In this document: one piece after another, positions 13,912-14,017 of the stretch
How the letters are laid out: the number at the start of each line of letters is the position of its first letter
How positions within the stretch are numbered: the stretch's first letter is position 1
DNA from: CAYYSY01 sp964474355
GTDB lineage: Bacteria; Myxococcota_A; UBA9160; UBA4427
Assembly: GCA_964474355.1 (NCBI GenBank)
Contig: CAYYSY010000261.1
Span: forward strand, 1-14,017
Reading direction: 5' to 3'
Length of the DNA stretch: 14,017 bases
Made by a program: the position numbers and the translations under genes
Notes under the pieces: model-generated
What the model was told of the DNA's origin: nothing
Seen by the model: only the letters and a program-made list of their open reading frames with translations
Databases searched by the model: none

Positions 13912-14017
13912 ATGGAGCCGCCGGTCCTACCGCTGGGTGCTCGCGCCATGAACGTCGTGGGCCGTGGTGCCCGTGCCATCGGGCTGCCACTCGGGCGGCT
14001 CGATGTCGACCGCATGC
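13912..14017 (+). CDS. Probable sulfotransferase family protein, N-terminus only
   Basis: Only 35 codons are in the window. The start is well supported: AAGGAG lies 7 nt before ATG 13912. The first residues (MEPPVLPLGARAMNVVGRGA, then RAIGLPLGRLDVDRM) resemble, from memory, the N-terminus of sulfotransferase-family proteins common in deltaproteobacterial and actinobacterial genomes. In these a helical leader precedes the PAPS-binding loop. That loop would be outside the window, so the assignment rests on weak evidence. The gene follows the repeat island by about 60 bp. Confidence 0.45.
   Translation, partial: MEPPVLPLGARAMNVVGRGARAIGLPLGRLDVDRM

Overview
The window comes from a very GC-rich bacterium, except for about the first 1.7 kb, which is visibly lower in GC and looks foreign. 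The gene types are an F420-dependent luciferase-like oxidoreductase, a Tat-exported PhoD-like phosphatase lipoprotein, a DsbA/HCCA-isomerase plus SDR pair, a MocR regulator and a probable sulfotransferase. With GC-rich codon use and alternative GTG/TTG starts, they suggest an environmental Myxococcota, Binatota or related deltaproteobacterial lineage. Taxonomy is inference only. No rRNA, tRNA or CRISPR was seen.

Layout. (1) 1-1715 is a low-GC accessory patch. A leftward gene running off the left edge encodes an archaeo-eukaryotic primase domain of the TOTE conflict-system type. It is followed by two oppositely oriented fragments of an AAA ATPase/DUF4143 protein, with the Walker B part on + and the DUF4143 part on -. 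(2) At about 1707-1718 the sequence switches abruptly to high GC inside the 3' third of an acyl-CoA ligase gene, whose first two thirds are absent. (3) 2244-4881 is a leftward operon: divergent ketol-acid reductoisomerase-like protein, F420-dependent LLM oxidoreductase, TetR regulator. (4) A PhoD-like phosphatase is divergent from it (4980-6647). (5) 6665-7983 is a leftward, translationally coupled pair: a thioredoxin-fold HCCA-isomerase/DsbA-like protein and an SDR. Its leader carries a clear TetR-type palindrome. (6) A ferric-reductase-like membrane protein (-) and a histidine phosphatase (+) diverge from a region with three direct repeats at 33-34 bp spacing. (7) A glutathione peroxidase (-) follows. 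(8) A PLP-dependent decarboxylase (-) and a MocR/PdxR-type regulator (+) diverge from an operator-like region whose palindrome contains the regulator's start codon. (9) 13265-13911 has no convincing gene. It holds two inverted copies of a roughly 130-bp element with 19-bp terminal inverted repeats, and a different inverted-repeat element lies between them. (10) The N-terminus of a probable sulfotransferase runs off the right edge.

How the genes work together. The best-supported functional units are the three-gene KARI-like/LLM/TetR operon, the SDR/HCCA-isomerase couple under a probable TetR operator, and the decarboxylase/MocR pair. In the last, the regulator probably senses PLP or an amino-acid-derived ligand and controls the decarboxylase and itself. 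The strongest candidates for unusual biology are the conflict-system patch with its rearranged ATPase, the KARI-like protein lacking a canonical catalytic histidine, and the nested inverted-repeat island.
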